Below are positions 4,858-5,001 of a stretch of 5,001 nucleotides of DNA, one piece after another. Each line of letters opens with the position of its first letter. The stretch's first letter is position 1. Below the pieces are notes generated by a model. The model was not told the origin of the DNA and searched no databases. It saw nothing but the letters and a program-made list of their open reading frames with translations. The position numbers were made by a program, and so were the translations under genes. Origin of the DNA: Desulfuromusa sp. (GTDB lineage: Bacteria; Desulfobacterota; Desulfuromonadia; Desulfuromonadales; Geopsychrobacteraceae); NCBI GenBank assembly GCA_021157505.1, contig JAGGWI010000243.1, positions 1-5,001 of the forward strand, written 5' to 3'.

Positions 4858-5001
4858 TGATGGCTATTTCATGGCGGATCCGTCTGCATATATGGTTTCG
4901 GTTGTTGCTCTTGCAGGCCAGCTGGAACTTTGAAACCTTACAGGGGATTGGTTTTTTCTATGCTCTATTTCCCGGATTAAGAAAACTCTACAGTAAGGAA
5001 A
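4857..5001 (+). CDS. PTS mannose-family EIID membrane component (5' part only)
   Basis: The first 48 codons are present and the reading frame is open to the window edge. The segment includes the hallmark IID N-terminal sequence RLLLLQASWNFETLQGIGFF followed by YALFPGLRKLY, in which LQASWN(Y/F)E and QG(I/L)GF are conserved in ManZ-type proteins. IID pairs with IIC to form the sugar channel in the inner membrane. There are two adjacent in-frame ATG codons, 4857 and 4860. The first overlaps the IIC TGA and is the natural coupled start; the second would remove one Met. No independent Shine-Dalgarno is evident, so translation probably depends on ribosomes finishing IIC. The remainder, about 220-230 residues in the family, lies beyond the window. 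Confidence 0.93.
   Translation, partial: MMAISWRIRLHIWFRLLLLQASWNFETLQGIGFFYALFPGLRKLYSKE

Noticed and set aside
1..5001. CRISPR array, insertion sequence, tRNA or prophage sign
   Set aside because: No spaced direct repeats, transposase-like frame, terminal repeats or cloverleaf-like sequence were seen; gene order is that of a conserved chromosomal core cluster.

Overview
The window is a tightly packed, entirely plus-strand regulatory and phosphotransferase (PTS) cluster. It runs from the 3' end of rpoN (sigma-54) through long-form hpf, ptsN (EIIA-Ntr), hprK (HPr kinase/phosphorylase) and rapZ to the IIA, IIB, IIC and the start of the IID component of a mannose-family PTS permease. Having both ptsN and hprK behind rpoN, followed by a mannose-type EII, is typical of Deltaproteobacteria (Desulfobacterota). 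Roughly 45-50% GC and the protein sequences suggest a Desulfuromonadales-type anaerobe (Desulfuromonas/Pelobacter-like). That placement is inference from gene order and protein style, not a search result.

Layout: 1-119 is the end of rpoN with the RpoN box. 120-276 is a 157-nt intergenic leader with a sigma-54-like -24/-12 element, a TATAAT box and an 8-bp hairpin just ahead of a strong Shine-Dalgarno. 277-825 is hpf, closed by a strong intrinsic terminator (835-880). 903-1364 is ptsN, which has no visible Shine-Dalgarno and has an extended -10-like box close to its ATG. 1413-2387 is hprK, overlapping rapZ (2384-3244) by ATGA. IIA (3248-3655) follows 3 nt later. A small hairpin plus T5 straddles the IIA stop. 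IIB (3674-4168), IIC (4168-4857) and IID (4857 to the window end) are chained by one-base stop/start overlaps. The IIB/IIC junction carries a G9 run.

How the genes may work together: sigma-54 and Hpf serve transcription and ribosome hibernation in nutrient-limited cells. EIIA-Ntr and HprK are the regulatory arms of the PTS, one phosphorylated on His through HPr/NPr and the other acting on HPr-Ser. RapZ in enterobacteria senses glucosamine-6-phosphate. The EII-Man components either import a sugar or report its presence. HPr and EI are not in the window; they probably lie just downstream or elsewhere.

No unknown gene family is present. All nine coding regions are recognisable. The most interesting signals are at junctions: the G9 tract that sets the IIB/IIC reading frames, the possible leaderless start of ptsN behind a terminator, the sigma-54-like element beside the sigma-54 gene, and a RapZ that keeps its sugar-sensing residues but lacks the basic RNA-binding tail known from E. 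coli.
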